Below are positions 8,299 through 15,547 of a stretch of DNA of 32,740 nt, one piece after another. The notes below the pieces were generated by a model. It had not been told where the DNA came from and did no database searches. It saw only the letters and a program-made list of their open reading frames with translations. A program made the position numbers and the translations under genes. The stretch spans positions 1-32,740 of the forward strand of contig CALGBW010000032.1 in assembly GCA_937884635.1 (NCBI GenBank), written 5' to 3'. This DNA comes from an uncultured Chlamydiaceae bacterium. GTDB lineage: Bacteria > Chlamydiota > Chlamydiia > Chlamydiales > Chlamydiaceae. The stretch's first letter is position 1; every line of letters begins with the position of its first letter.

Positions 8299-8629
8299 AA
8301 AGTTCCTATCCCCATCTAAAGAAACTAGGCCCTGATCTATTTTATGAAACCTGGTAAACAAGTTTTAACAAACCAGATTACTCATTAAAATCCCTGCTGT
8401 GATGAATATGGAAGAAATGCAAAGAAACCCCATTTTGATTCACCCACCTTGCCTGCAGGCCTAGCCACTCCAATATAGTATCAAAACATCGCATCATGGG
8501 TAAAAGATAGACAGATACACAACGCAAAAGTCAATTGATGCGAACAACCTGATAATAAAGAATATACAATTAGAAAGCACTAAGAAAGGCGTTTCACTCT
8601 CTGTGCGTGAACCACCAACCCACTCAATC
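8299..8629. other. Intergenic region between fabF and rsfS
   Basis: These 331 bases hold no convincing gene. A 70-codon minus-strand frame at 8494-8706 overlaps the end of rsfS in another frame and lacks a ribosome site. The main content is the fabF promoter candidate at 8504-8534. A second possible -10, TACTAT, lies nearer fabF at about 8474-8479. Confidence 0.5.
8504..8534 (-). promoter_or_regulatory. Possible promoter for fabF
   Basis: On the minus strand TTGACT (8529-8534) is followed after 19 bases by TATCTT (8504-8509). The -35 is good; the spacing is longer than ideal. It would give a leader of about 200 bases before fabF. Confidence 0.3.
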
Positions 8630-8974
8630 TTATGCTGAAACAATCTCCCCGTTCTTCCACAGTTCTTCCAAACGATACCGTTCACGAACGGAGCTAACAA
8701 ATACATGAATAATCAAAAATCCATAATCAAGAACAGCCCAATCGCTCTGCTGTACGCCTTCCTGACGCAAAGGATAAATATGCTGTTTCTTCAATTCTTC
8801 AACAAGGGCGGTTGCTATAGCCCCAACATGAATATGTACATTGCCTTCTGTAAAAACAAAATAACTAGTGAAATCTGAAACGGATTGTACATCTAGGATA
8901 ACTGTATTAAATCCCTTCTTATCCTCTATAACTTTAGATATGAGCTTCAATACATTGTGATCGGACATTTCCAT
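8630..8974 (-). CDS. rsfS: Ribosome silencing factor RsfS (Iojap/YbeB family)
   Basis: This 114-residue protein matches the RsfS family over its full length. Seen: VSDFTSYFVFTEGN near residues 32-45, WAVLDYGFLIIHVFV (79-93) and the closing RYRLEELW. RsfS binds ribosomal protein L14 on the 50S subunit and blocks joining with 30S, which tunes translation when nutrients are short. Such a role fits the switch between replicating and infectious chlamydial forms, but that is inference. The ATG at 8974 has AAGG eight bases upstream; an ATG two codons later is a weaker option. The 274 bases upstream are very AT-rich and contain TTGATAGC twice but no clear promoter. The locus corresponds to CT769. Confidence 0.93.
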   Translation of the reverse strand: MEMSDHNVLKLISKVIEDKKGFNTVILDVQSVSDFTSYFVFTEGNVHIHVGAIATALVEELKKQHIYPLRQEGVQQSDWAVLDYGFLIIHVFVSSVRERYRLEELWKNGEIVSA

Positions 8975-9248
8975 ATGAAGACCTTCTCGCTCTAAGGCAG
9001 ATATTGGCTATCAAAAATACTTGCTATCAAGAGACTCGACTTTTTACGAAAAGTCCAGGTGCACGCGCTACATTTCTTTAAGAAAGTCAGAAACATAGCT
9101 TGTAATCATTTACCTGCGTAACACGCACAGATGGTAATTGTTTTACAACAAAACAACAATATTAAATAAAAAATTAACAAAAGAAAAAATTAGATCGAAA
9201 AACGACATAGTGAAAAACACAAGCCGCATGTTTTAAACATTTTTTAAA

Positions 9249-9890
9249 CTACACGATATTCCAATAACTTTTTCGCGCAATTTTTTTTAATCTACCTTTA
9301 GGCCTAACAACGGTTTTCTCTTCCCCTAAAAGAAGAAAAGGAAGGTCTAAAATATGATCGGAAAATGTATGACTTCTCGCATGCCCGATTGATTTTAAAT
9401 AGCTTAAAATACGAGCCTTTCTCTTTCCCGTTAAACAAACTTCACGAGCATCTTTAGCATGGAGAGAGGGTCTATACTCAGAAGCATACCATAAATGAAT
9501 GCCCAGACGATGAGCCATAGGTCCCACAAGGAATGCTGGTGACGAAGAAAATAAAATAACCTGTCCATCAGGATCATGCAATGCTTCTTCCAATTTTTCC
9601 ATCATAGGAGCATAAAAATCTTTTTGATTTAATCCCTGAACGAACTCATCAGCTAAAAGAGAAAGGTCCTCGAAAGAGACTTTAGATAGCAATGAAGCAA
9701 TAATACGGGCGTAAAACGCGGGTAAGTCTAAATAATGCGTTTTTAATTTGATCCAAGACAGTAAACATGAAGGAAATGAGCTATAGGGGAACAAACCATG
9801 CGAAACAGCATAACGATAAAACCCGAAGCTACTATTCCCCTTTAGTAAGGTGCCATCTAGATCAAAAGCATAGATGCAGGAAATCCTCAT
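9249..9890 (-). CDS. HAD-superfamily phosphatase (phosphoserine phosphatase-like, subfamily IB)
   Basis: This 213-residue protein has the haloacid dehalogenase nucleophile motif FDLDGTLLKG (D10 and D12). It also has the motif II serine region VILFSSSP at about 112-119, and a late acidic motif FSDHILDLPFL. The arrangement resembles subfamily IB enzymes such as phosphoserine phosphatase, where a helical cap (here about residues 20-90) decides the substrate. The motif IV region has SDHILDLP and not the more usual GDSxxDxP, so activity should not be assumed. Its ATG overlaps the stop of the coiled-coil gene upstream by four bases (ATGA), so the two are translated together. A weak AT-rich hairpin (9214-9234) follows the gene. 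I cannot name the substrate. Confidence 0.75.
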   Translation of the reverse strand: MRISCIYAFDLDGTLLKGNSSFGFYRYAVSHGLFPYSSFPSCLLSWIKLKTHYLDLPAFYARIIASLLSKVSFEDLSLLADEFVQGLNQKDFYAPMMEKLEEALHDPDGQVILFSSSPAFLVGPMAHRLGIHLWYASEYRPSLHAKDAREVCLTGKRKARILSYLKSIGHARSHTFSDHILDLPFLLLGEEKTVVRPKGRLKKIARKSYWNIV

Positions 9891-11527
9891 GTTAGCTGCT
9901 GAATTTGTTTTTTCAATGAAAGGATGCTTTGGTCTAGCTCTTCTAGAGCCGCCTTATCTTCTTCAAGCATAGCACTATATTGCATTGCACAACTAAAATC
10001 TAAACCAGAAGCACCCAGCAATTTTTTATCCTGCTCTAACTTACTTTTTAACTCTTTGCGACGCTCAAGTCTTTTTCCCAGCACTTCTCGCATATTTCTG
10101 AGCTTCTCTCGAGAATCAGGAGAAGACAACAGTTGCTCCTCAAAGAAATGAGCCATATGCTTCGATGCCATATTCAATTGATTATTTAAACTTGTTTTCT
10201 TCAAAAACGGTAGTTGAGGCATCTTCGCCACAGCTTGTTGCAATTCCTGACATAGAACACGAGACTCTTCAGAAAGATTGCCTCTATTACAACTATCTAC
10301 AAATTCGGCAACACGATTCTCCAGAGAACGAATAGCCTCTTGCTTCAGTTCTTCTTCTTTTGCTTGTTTTTCCTGATGTGCTTTCTTCTCTAATTCTTCA
10401 CGTTCACTCAAACGTTCGAATAAATGGTGTAGCTCTTTCTTCAAGGACACTACATCATCATGAGTCAATTCCGCCTCACGAATTTGCTTGACCAATCCCT
10501 CTAAACAATGACGGATTCCACTTGCGCTGCTCGTATCATCAGAAAACAGATCAGTCGCCTCTTCCAAAAGCTTTCTCAATTTTGTTGTATTCTCTGTAGA
10601 CACAGATCGAAGACGGCCCTGCTCTTGACGGATTTCTTTTTCTAAACCCTTTAATTGATCCCAACACTCACTTAACTTCAAGCGTGTTGCAGAAAAGACT
10701 GATGAGGAAATAGCTAAGCTCTTAGCTGCCTGCTGCAAGCTTTTGATCTCCTTTCTTAAAAAAAAAACGGAACGCCTGAGCGAGTCACGCCCAGAACCAG
10801 AAAAATATTTAGCGACAAAGGCATCTACATCAGCTGCAAATACAGCGCTAACCTTTTCAACAAGGGCTTTTCTTCCAGGAAAAACCTGCTGTCCCAGAAC
10901 GGATAGTCTTTGGAAAAATTTGCTTTTTAGCCGCATACGGATACTCATGCTCATGAGTTCCTTGCGTAAATCCAAGATCTTAGAGGAAAAACTACCGAAC
11001 CAAACAAAAGAAGCTAATGTTTCTTCGTAGAAAGGCCTATTGCTTTCCAGGGCTTGTGCATCTAAACAAGCTTCTTTCTTAGGAACAATAGGAGTTGTAC
11101 GGTCAAAAAAGCCTGCAACGTCTTTTTCCAAACAGGTTACTGCTAAATCAACCTGACTAATCAGAAAAGCGCCTTCTTCGTCTTTCAGCGCCTTAACAAC
11201 ACGGCCTTCTTTTGTAAGCTCTACGTAACGAGACCAGAGTTCACCCCGTCTAGCACTCGTTTCTAAAGCCTGGAATAAAGGGAGTGTCTCCCTACGGATA
11301 TCCCAGAACAATTTCAGATTCGCTCCTTGATCATCTCGAAGAGCCAGTTCCATAGCACTAAGATTAGCAACTACTTTCTCTTCCTCAGGAGAGAGAGGCA
11401 CTTCTGGAAATTCCTCCAGTTGTTCATTATTCTGAACTGCAACCTCACAACAAACCCCATCGCTAGAAATCGTTGAGGGACTTTGTTCAGATTCCACAAT
11501 GTGAAAGCTATTGTCTGAAGTATCCAT
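9887..11527 (-). CDS. Conserved chlamydial coiled-coil protein of unknown function
   Basis: I do not recognise a known domain in this 546-residue protein. By its position it is the CT768-type conserved chlamydial protein. The first 60 residues are acidic and serine-rich (SEQSPSTISS, PLSPEEE). Residues about 60-240 are mixed helical sequence. From about 260 to the end it is rich in Glu, Lys, Leu and Gln in heptad-like order, with stretches such as KKAHQEKQAKEEELKQ, which predicts long coiled coils. There is no signal peptide or membrane segment, so it is probably a cytoplasmic or exported scaffold. The frame opens at a GTG (11533), but the ATG two codons later (11525-11527) is more likely. Its stop overlaps the start of the HAD gene, which suggests a shared job. 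Its promoter region faces that of mqnC. Confidence 0.75.
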   Translation of the reverse strand: MDTSDNSFHIVESEQSPSTISSDGVCCEVAVQNNEQLEEFPEVPLSPEEEKVVANLSAMELALRDDQGANLKLFWDIRRETLPLFQALETSARRGELWSRYVELTKEGRVVKALKDEEGAFLISQVDLAVTCLEKDVAGFFDRTTPIVPKKEACLDAQALESNRPFYEETLASFVWFGSFSSKILDLRKELMSMSIRMRLKSKFFQRLSVLGQQVFPGRKALVEKVSAVFAADVDAFVAKYFSGSGRDSLRRSVFFLRKEIKSLQQAAKSLAISSSVFSATRLKLSECWDQLKGLEKEIRQEQGRLRSVSTENTTKLRKLLEEATDLFSDDTSSASGIRHCLEGLVKQIREAELTHDDVVSLKKELHHLFERLSEREELEKKAHQEKQAKEEELKQEAIRSLENRVAEFVDSCNRGNLSEESRVLCQELQQAVAKMPQLPFLKKTSLNNQLNMASKHMAHFFEEQLLSSPDSREKLRNMREVLGKRLERRKELKSKLEQDKKLLGASGLDFSCAMQYSAMLEEDKAALEELDQSILSLKKQIQQLT

Positions 11528-11548
11528 AATCACAACAGGGGTGCAAGC

Positions 11549-11577
11549 TTGACAAAGAAACGACCTGGGAGTAAAGT
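11549..11577 (+). promoter_or_regulatory. Sigma66-type promoter for mqnC
   Basis: TTGACA (11549-11554), a 17-base spacer and TAAAGT (11572-11577) give one of the best promoter matches in the window. Transcription would start near 11584. This rules out the TTG at 11578 as the mqnC start and leaves the ATG at 11611 or the GTG at 11620. A weaker opposite promoter, TTGACG-17-CAAACT at 11575-11603 on the minus strand, could serve the coiled-coil gene and would overlap this one. Confidence 0.6.
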
Positions 11578-11610
11578 TTGCTCCCCTATGGCATTATCGT
11601 CAATAATTTT

Positions 11611-12699
11611 ATGGGAGCCGTGAAAAGAATTTCCTATAACGAAGGGCTAAATATGCTTATTTCTAGCCCTTTAGAAAAACTCAAAGACATTGCTCACGCA
11701 TTACGGCTTAAACGCCATCCTGGGAACGAAGTCACCTATGTTTTAGACGCTAATCCTAACTACACGAACATCTGTAAAATCGACTGTTCGTTTTGTGCTT
11801 TTTATCGCAAACCATCCTCACCAGATGCTTATCTCTTTACCTTAGAGGATTTTCGCTCTCTGATGCATCGGTACGTTACTTTAGGAGTTAAAACTGTTCT
11901 TCTACAAGGTGGTGTCCATCCTCATATTGGAATTGACTACCTTGAACAATTAGTCTCCATTTGCGTTCATGAGTTTCCCTCTCTCCACCCACATTTCTTC
12001 TCCGCTGTAGAAATTTCGCATGCTGCAGCGGTTTCAGGCATCTCTGAAGAAGAAGCTCTTTATCGTCTTTGGGATGCTGGACAAAGAACAATCCCTGGTG
12101 GAGGAGCTGAAATTTTATCTGAACGTGTACGCAAAAGAATCTCTCCGAAAAAAATGCGTCCCAATGGCTGGATTGAATTCCATAAAATGGCACATAAAAT
12201 AGGCTTTCATTCTACTGCTACTATGATGTTTGGTCATGTGGAAAGTCCTGAAGACATCATGACTCATTTACAAGCCCTTAGAGATGCACAAGATGAAACC
12301 CTTGGATTCTATAGTTTCATTCCTTGGAGCTATAAGTCAGGGAATACAGCTTTAAGAAGAGTTACTTCTAAGCAAGCCTCAGCAGATATGTATTACCGCA
12401 TACTTGCTTTAGCGCGCATGTTTTTAGATAACTTTGATCATATTGCTGTTTCTTGGTTCGGTGAAGGCAAAGCCGTTGGTCCTAAAGGTCTTTTGTATGG
12501 AGCCGATGATTTTGGTGGCACAATCCTAGATGAAAGTGTCCACAAATGCACGGGATGGGATGTGCAGAGCTCAGAAGAAGAAATACGTGCCCTCATTACA
12601 TCACAAGGGTTCTTTCCCGTAGAACGTGATACGTTTTATAGAAAATACAGCAGTACTGATCCTAAGAAGGATTTTTCTGTAAGTAGTCCCGAGCAATAA
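11611..12699 (+). CDS. mqnC: Cyclic dehypoxanthinyl futalosine synthase (radical SAM, menaquinone pathway)
   Basis: This radical SAM enzyme forms the spiro ring of cyclic dehypoxanthinylfutalosine in the futalosine route to menaquinone, which Chlamydia uses in place of the Men pathway. The [4Fe-4S] motif CxxxCxxC is clear at C55, C59 and C62 (NICKIDCSFCAFYRKP). Downstream, GFYSFIPWSYKSGNT and GADDFGGTILDESV are typical of MqnC and differ from the related MqnE. The reading frame extends back to a TTG at 11578, but the promoter at 11549-11577 would place the transcript start after it. The ATG at 11611 is preferred and gives 362 residues; the GTG at 11620 is also possible. No strong ribosome site precedes either. 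The 3' end overlaps the convergent miaA by 38 bases. The locus corresponds to CT767. Confidence 0.88.
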   Translation: MGAVKRISYNEGLNMLISSPLEKLKDIAHALRLKRHPGNEVTYVLDANPNYTNICKIDCSFCAFYRKPSSPDAYLFTLEDFRSLMHRYVTLGVKTVLLQGGVHPHIGIDYLEQLVSICVHEFPSLHPHFFSAVEISHAAAVSGISEEEALYRLWDAGQRTIPGGGAEILSERVRKRISPKKMRPNGWIEFHKMAHKIGFHSTATMMFGHVESPEDIMTHLQALRDAQDETLGFYSFIPWSYKSGNTALRRVTSKQASADMYYRILALARMFLDNFDHIAVSWFGEGKAVGPKGLLYGADDFGGTILDESVHKCTGWDVQSSEEEIRALITSQGFFPVERDTFYRKYSSTDPKKDFSVSSPEQ

Positions 12700-13696
12700 T
12701 TTCCGCAATAGCCTCGGGGCTTAATCCTAATGTCGGCAGAGGACGGAAGATCGGATAACGTTTAAACCAAGTTCTTTGTTTTTTTGTATACCGTTGACTA
12801 TTAGAAATAAATTTTGCTTTCACAGAATCGAATAAGGAGTCTGGCAAGCCCATCTCAATAAACTCGATCCATTCACGATAACCAATCGCCTTTGATGCAG
12901 AAGGGTTATCTTTGATTCCTTGATCTAATAAAGAAAGGACTTCTTTGATCAGTCCTTCTTCTAACATCTGCTCACATCTCACTCGAATGTTCTCCTTAAG
13001 AAGTTCCTGAGGTGGAGATAAGAACCACCCGAAACAATCAAAATGCTCAGCAGATTGAACAACAGGGCTCCATTGATGATCAGATACTTTCTTTCCTGTA
13101 AGATGCAGGATCTCTAAAGCTCGAATAATTTTATTCTTATCATTTTTTGTAATTGTCGCTGCATAAACAGGATCTTTCTCACATAACTCTGCATATACAG
13201 AGGCAACACCCACCTCCTGCATATGCGCAGACAGCTGACTACGAAACTCTGGGTCTGGCGAAGGCCCTTTAGGGACTCCAGCAAGGAAAGTATGAAAATA
13301 AAATCCCGTCCCCCCTACCAGAATAGGCACTTTATTTCTTTCTAGAATGCCGTAACACGCCTGCACCGCCTGGTAGAAAAAATCTGTCGCATTAAATGGC
13401 TCCTGGACATGACAGATATCAATAAGATGATGAGGAACTTGAGCTCGCGTTTCTAAAGAAACCTTGGCTGTTCCGATATCCATACCCCGATAAACCTGTA
13501 CAGAATCGACAGAGACAATCTCCCCTCCAAGCATTTCTGCTAGCCAGAGGGATACAGCTGTCTTACCTGAACAGGTAGGCCCAGCTAAAAGCACTACTTC
13601 TTGTTTAAAAAGACGGGTAAAAAACCGTTGCAATAACCCGGCTTCTTCACATGCGACATCTGAGACGGATTGATTCCTGAATTGAGGAAGAAACAT
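12662..13696 (-). CDS. miaA: tRNA dimethylallyltransferase
   Basis: This enzyme transfers a dimethylallyl group to A37 of tRNAs that read UNN codons. Seen: the P-loop GPTCSGKT (39-46), SVDSVQVYRGMDIGTAK just after it, GGTGFYFHTFLAG, and the C-terminal YTKKQRTWFKR. The 344 residues are typical. The frame stays open for 28 more codons upstream, but those codons lie inside rsbV in another frame. The ATG at 13694-13696 comes one base after the rsbV stop (TAACATG), which suggests coupled translation. About 20 residues before the P-loop region are longer than in many MiaA proteins. The 3' end overlaps mqnC tail to tail. The locus corresponds to CT766. Confidence 0.95.
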   Translation of the reverse strand: MFLPQFRNQSVSDVACEEAGLLQRFFTRLFKQEVVLLAGPTCSGKTAVSLWLAEMLGGEIVSVDSVQVYRGMDIGTAKVSLETRAQVPHHLIDICHVQEPFNATDFFYQAVQACYGILERNKVPILVGGTGFYFHTFLAGVPKGPSPDPEFRSQLSAHMQEVGVASVYAELCEKDPVYAATITKNDKNKIIRALEILHLTGKKVSDHQWSPVVQSAEHFDCFGWFLSPPQELLKENIRVRCEQMLEEGLIKEVLSLLDQGIKDNPSASKAIGYREWIEFIEMGLPDSLFDSVKAKFISNSQRYTKKQRTWFKRYPIFRPLPTLGLSPEAIAEIIARDYLQKNPS

Positions 13697-13697
13697 G

Positions 13698-14033
13698 TTA
13701 TTCAAATTTAGTAAACGCCTCTTGTTCTGATTTACAAACGGGTAAAATTTGGTGAACTCCCGCCATATACAGAATATCATTTACTACATCTTGAGTACAA
13801 CAGATGCACAAACGTCCGTGTTGATTTTGTAATTTTTTCGATACAGAAAAAAGCAACCGAATGCCGGCACTACTCATATAAAAAACATCTTGAAAATTCA
13901 AAACAAACTTTTTTAAGCCTTTTTCTATATGTTTATTTAAAAATTCTTCTAAGCTAGGAACGGAGACTGCATCTAAATCTCCCTTTAAAAAAATAATAAA
14001 AATATCCCCAAACTGTCGTGTTAACCACTCCAT
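13698..14033 (-). CDS. rsbV: STAS-domain anti-sigma factor antagonist (RsbV-like)
   Basis: This 111-residue single STAS-domain protein resembles SpoIIAA/RsbV. The key phosphorylation site is present as FYMSSAGIRLL (S54 or S55), after GDLDAVSVPSLEEFL. Such proteins release a sigma factor or another target by binding its anti-sigma kinase when unphosphorylated. Chlamydia has an Rsb partner-switching set with RsbW and RsbU elsewhere; this is the second RsbV copy (CT765-type). The frame opens at a GTG at 14066, but the ATG at 14031-14033 has AAGGA seven bases upstream and fits the family N-terminus better. It lies between ftsQ (45 bases upstream) and miaA (one base downstream), so it is probably cotranscribed with division and translation genes. 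Confidence 0.88.
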   Translation of the reverse strand: MEWLTRQFGDIFIIFLKGDLDAVSVPSLEEFLNKHIEKGLKKFVLNFQDVFYMSSAGIRLLFSVSKKLQNQHGRLCICCTQDVVNDILYMAGVHQILPVCKSEQEAFTKFE

Positions 14034-14078
14034 ATCTGTCCTTCTCTCATAGCTGTTCGCTACCACGAATACGTGTTT

Positions 14079-14879
14079 TCAGGAATTGTCAGCAAGTAAT
14101 AAGTAATCTGAAAACCGTAAATCACATATGTATGAACTTGAAGGAAATATTCCCTTAGATTTGGATAAAAAAAAGTTTTTTAATCCCACATCTAGCGTTT
14201 CGTAATGCAACCGTAATACGATATTGGGTTTCAGAGTAACCAAGATCTCTTGCGGAAATTCATGTATATGAGACATATCAATCGTTGCCAAGCATTCCCC
14301 CTCAAAAGATTGTAACAGATAATTCACAATTTTCATGGATTTTTCAGAAATATGGGAGGACTGAAGCTCCTTCTCTGAAAAAAAAATCTCGGGCAATTCT
14401 AAAGCTGGGAAGTAAGGATAGCAGGGGAATAAATGGCCAGCAGCATTTAATAAGGAATTCGTTTTATTCCCCACATATCCTATTGGCTCATGTACCGCAT
14501 ATATAATAGAAAGCCCTTGGCTATCTCCCATTTTTTCGACAGACAAAGAGGAAAAGACTTTTGTTTCCCAAAGAGTCCTTTCGATTTCCGTTATCGTCAT
14601 ATCCTGGAGATACCGGGGTTCATCCGCTGATAACTGCAGTAGCTCAGAGAACACTGCGCTAGAAATTCTCACTGAAGACAATGACTTCAGTAATAACATA
14701 TGTATAGGAATTTTCCTTGATGAAATAAAAGGTCGATCTGGATAGGCAAGCCAGACTCCAATAGAAACCACGACCGAACAGCTGATAATAAGAAGAAAAA
14801 ACGTCAGCCTCGGAGATACTAGCCATTTCATCATCCGAGTCAATGAAAAAGGTAAGAAGTTTCGTAAAGAACGTTTCAC
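14079..14879 (-). CDS. ftsQ: FtsQ/DivIB-like cell division protein
   Basis: This 266-residue protein has the FtsQ layout. It has a short basic cytoplasmic tail, one membrane segment (about 25-46, LTFFLLIISCSVVVSIGVWL), a POTRA-like stretch with the LWETKVFSSLSVEK pattern (about 104-117), and a C-terminal beta domain ending in CDLRFSDYLLL. That last motif matches the closing DLR-F strand of FtsQ. The gene lies near murC-ddl, where ftsQ sits in the classical dcw cluster, which supports the call. From memory the C. trachomatis counterpart CT764 has been proposed as FtsQ. Sequence similarity to model FtsQ proteins is weak, so the call rests on architecture plus position. The start is a GTG at 14877-14879 with AGG seven bases upstream; the ATGs at residues 16-17 would remove the cytoplasmic tail. 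Confidence 0.72.
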   Translation of the reverse strand: MKRSLRNFLPFSLTRMMKWLVSPRLTFFLLIISCSVVVSIGVWLAYPDRPFISSRKIPIHMLLLKSLSSVRISSAVFSELLQLSADEPRYLQDMTITEIERTLWETKVFSSLSVEKMGDSQGLSIIYAVHEPIGYVGNKTNSLLNAAGHLFPCYPYFPALELPEIFFSEKELQSSHISEKSMKIVNYLLQSFEGECLATIDMSHIHEFPQEILVTLKPNIVLRLHYETLDVGLKNFFLSKSKGIFPSSSYICDLRFSDYLLLADNS

Positions 14880-14908
14880 GACAACCTGACATACCCCAAA
14901 AGGGTTAT

Positions 14909-14932
14909 GGGAGAGCGCACTGCACGCTCCCC
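14909..14932 (-). terminator. Possible terminator between the KH-domain gene and ftsQ
   Basis: On the minus strand GGGGAGCG (14925-14932) pairs with CGCTCTCCC (14909-14917) with one bulged base. A TTTT run follows about eight bases later. It lies 17 bases after the KH gene stop. If it works, ftsQ would need readthrough or its own promoter. Confidence 0.4.
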
Positions 14933-14949
14933 AAAAGAAGCTCTAAAAA

Positions 14950-15327
14950 CTACTCAGCATGGTGTCCACAGTGACAAGCATGACAGGGGGAAGCGACAGC
15001 TTCTTCAAAAGCTTCGGAAGCATCCTGCTCTGCTCCTTCCTCAGATAGATTACCTCCATCTAAATCTTCGATGAAAACAGCACCATCCTCTGGCTGAACT
15101 AAATCAATCTGAATTTTTTTCTTTAAACGAGCACATACGCGTCTCAAAATGGTTCTGAGAGCATGTATTGTATTCCCTCTTCTTCCTATAATCTTTCCTA
15201 TATCTTCAGGGGCTACGCGAATTTCCAACTTTATCGATTCACTGGCTTCATCTTCAATAGAACGAATCTCTACCGCCTCGGGATCAGCGACCAAATTCTT
15301 AACAATATATGCTACAAATTCTTCCAT
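14950..15327 (-). CDS. khpA: KhpA-like KH-domain RNA-binding protein with acidic and Cys/His-rich tail
   Basis: The first 80 or so residues match the small bacterial KH protein KhpA (YlqC). They have MEEFVAYIVKNLV at the start and the RNA-binding GxxG loop in GKIIGRRGNTIHALRTI. KhpA binds many RNAs and in some bacteria affects cell length and division. Here the protein is 125 residues, about 45 longer than usual. The extra part is acidic (EDLDGGNLSEEGAEQD) and ends in a cluster with C115, H116, C118, H119, C120, H122 and H123, which could bind metal. The frame opens ten codons earlier at an ATG at 15357, but the ATG at 15325-15327 matches the family start. The gene has its own promoter candidate and palindrome at 15429-15460. 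The locus corresponds to CT763. Confidence 0.8.
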   Translation of the reverse strand: MEEFVAYIVKNLVADPEAVEIRSIEDEASESIKLEIRVAPEDIGKIIGRRGNTIHALRTILRRVCARLKKKIQIDLVQPEDGAVFIEDLDGGNLSEEGAEQDASEAFEEAVASPCHACHCGHHAE

Positions 15328-15428
15328 AACGTCCAAAACTATAACTGAGAGAAACATTACTATGTTCTTTATACAAATCCATAGCTCTTTATCTCACAAT
15401 TTTTCTTGTTTCACTAAGTCTCCCAACA

Positions 15429-15460
15429 AACTGTATAAATTTTACAGTTCATAGGTTCAA
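15429..15460 (-). promoter_or_regulatory. Promoter with overlapping palindrome upstream of khpA
   Basis: On the minus strand TTGAAC (15455-15460) is followed after 17 bases by TATACA (15432-15437). A perfect inverted repeat, AACTGTA (15429-15435) and TACAGTT (15443-15449) with a 7-base centre, covers the -10 element and half the spacer. That is the position of a repressor operator. The transcript would start near 15425, about 100 bases before khpA. Confidence 0.45.
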
Positions 15461-15547
15461 AATCCCGTCGATATAACGGTATGAAACTCATATTAGCAAG
15501 GAGTGTATTTTAGAGAAATAAGACTTTTTCCCCTATTAACCTCCTGG

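Noticed and set aside
8494..8706. 70-codon minus-strand frame overlapping the end of rsfS
   Set aside because: Its 5' part is rsfS in another frame, and there is no ribosome site or family resemblance.
9038..9085. Hairpin GACTTTT/AAAAGTC and palindrome TTTCTT-T-AAGAAA upstream of rsfS
   Set aside because: They are short, AT-rich repeats expected by chance in this very AT-rich gap, with no promoter nearby to give them meaning.
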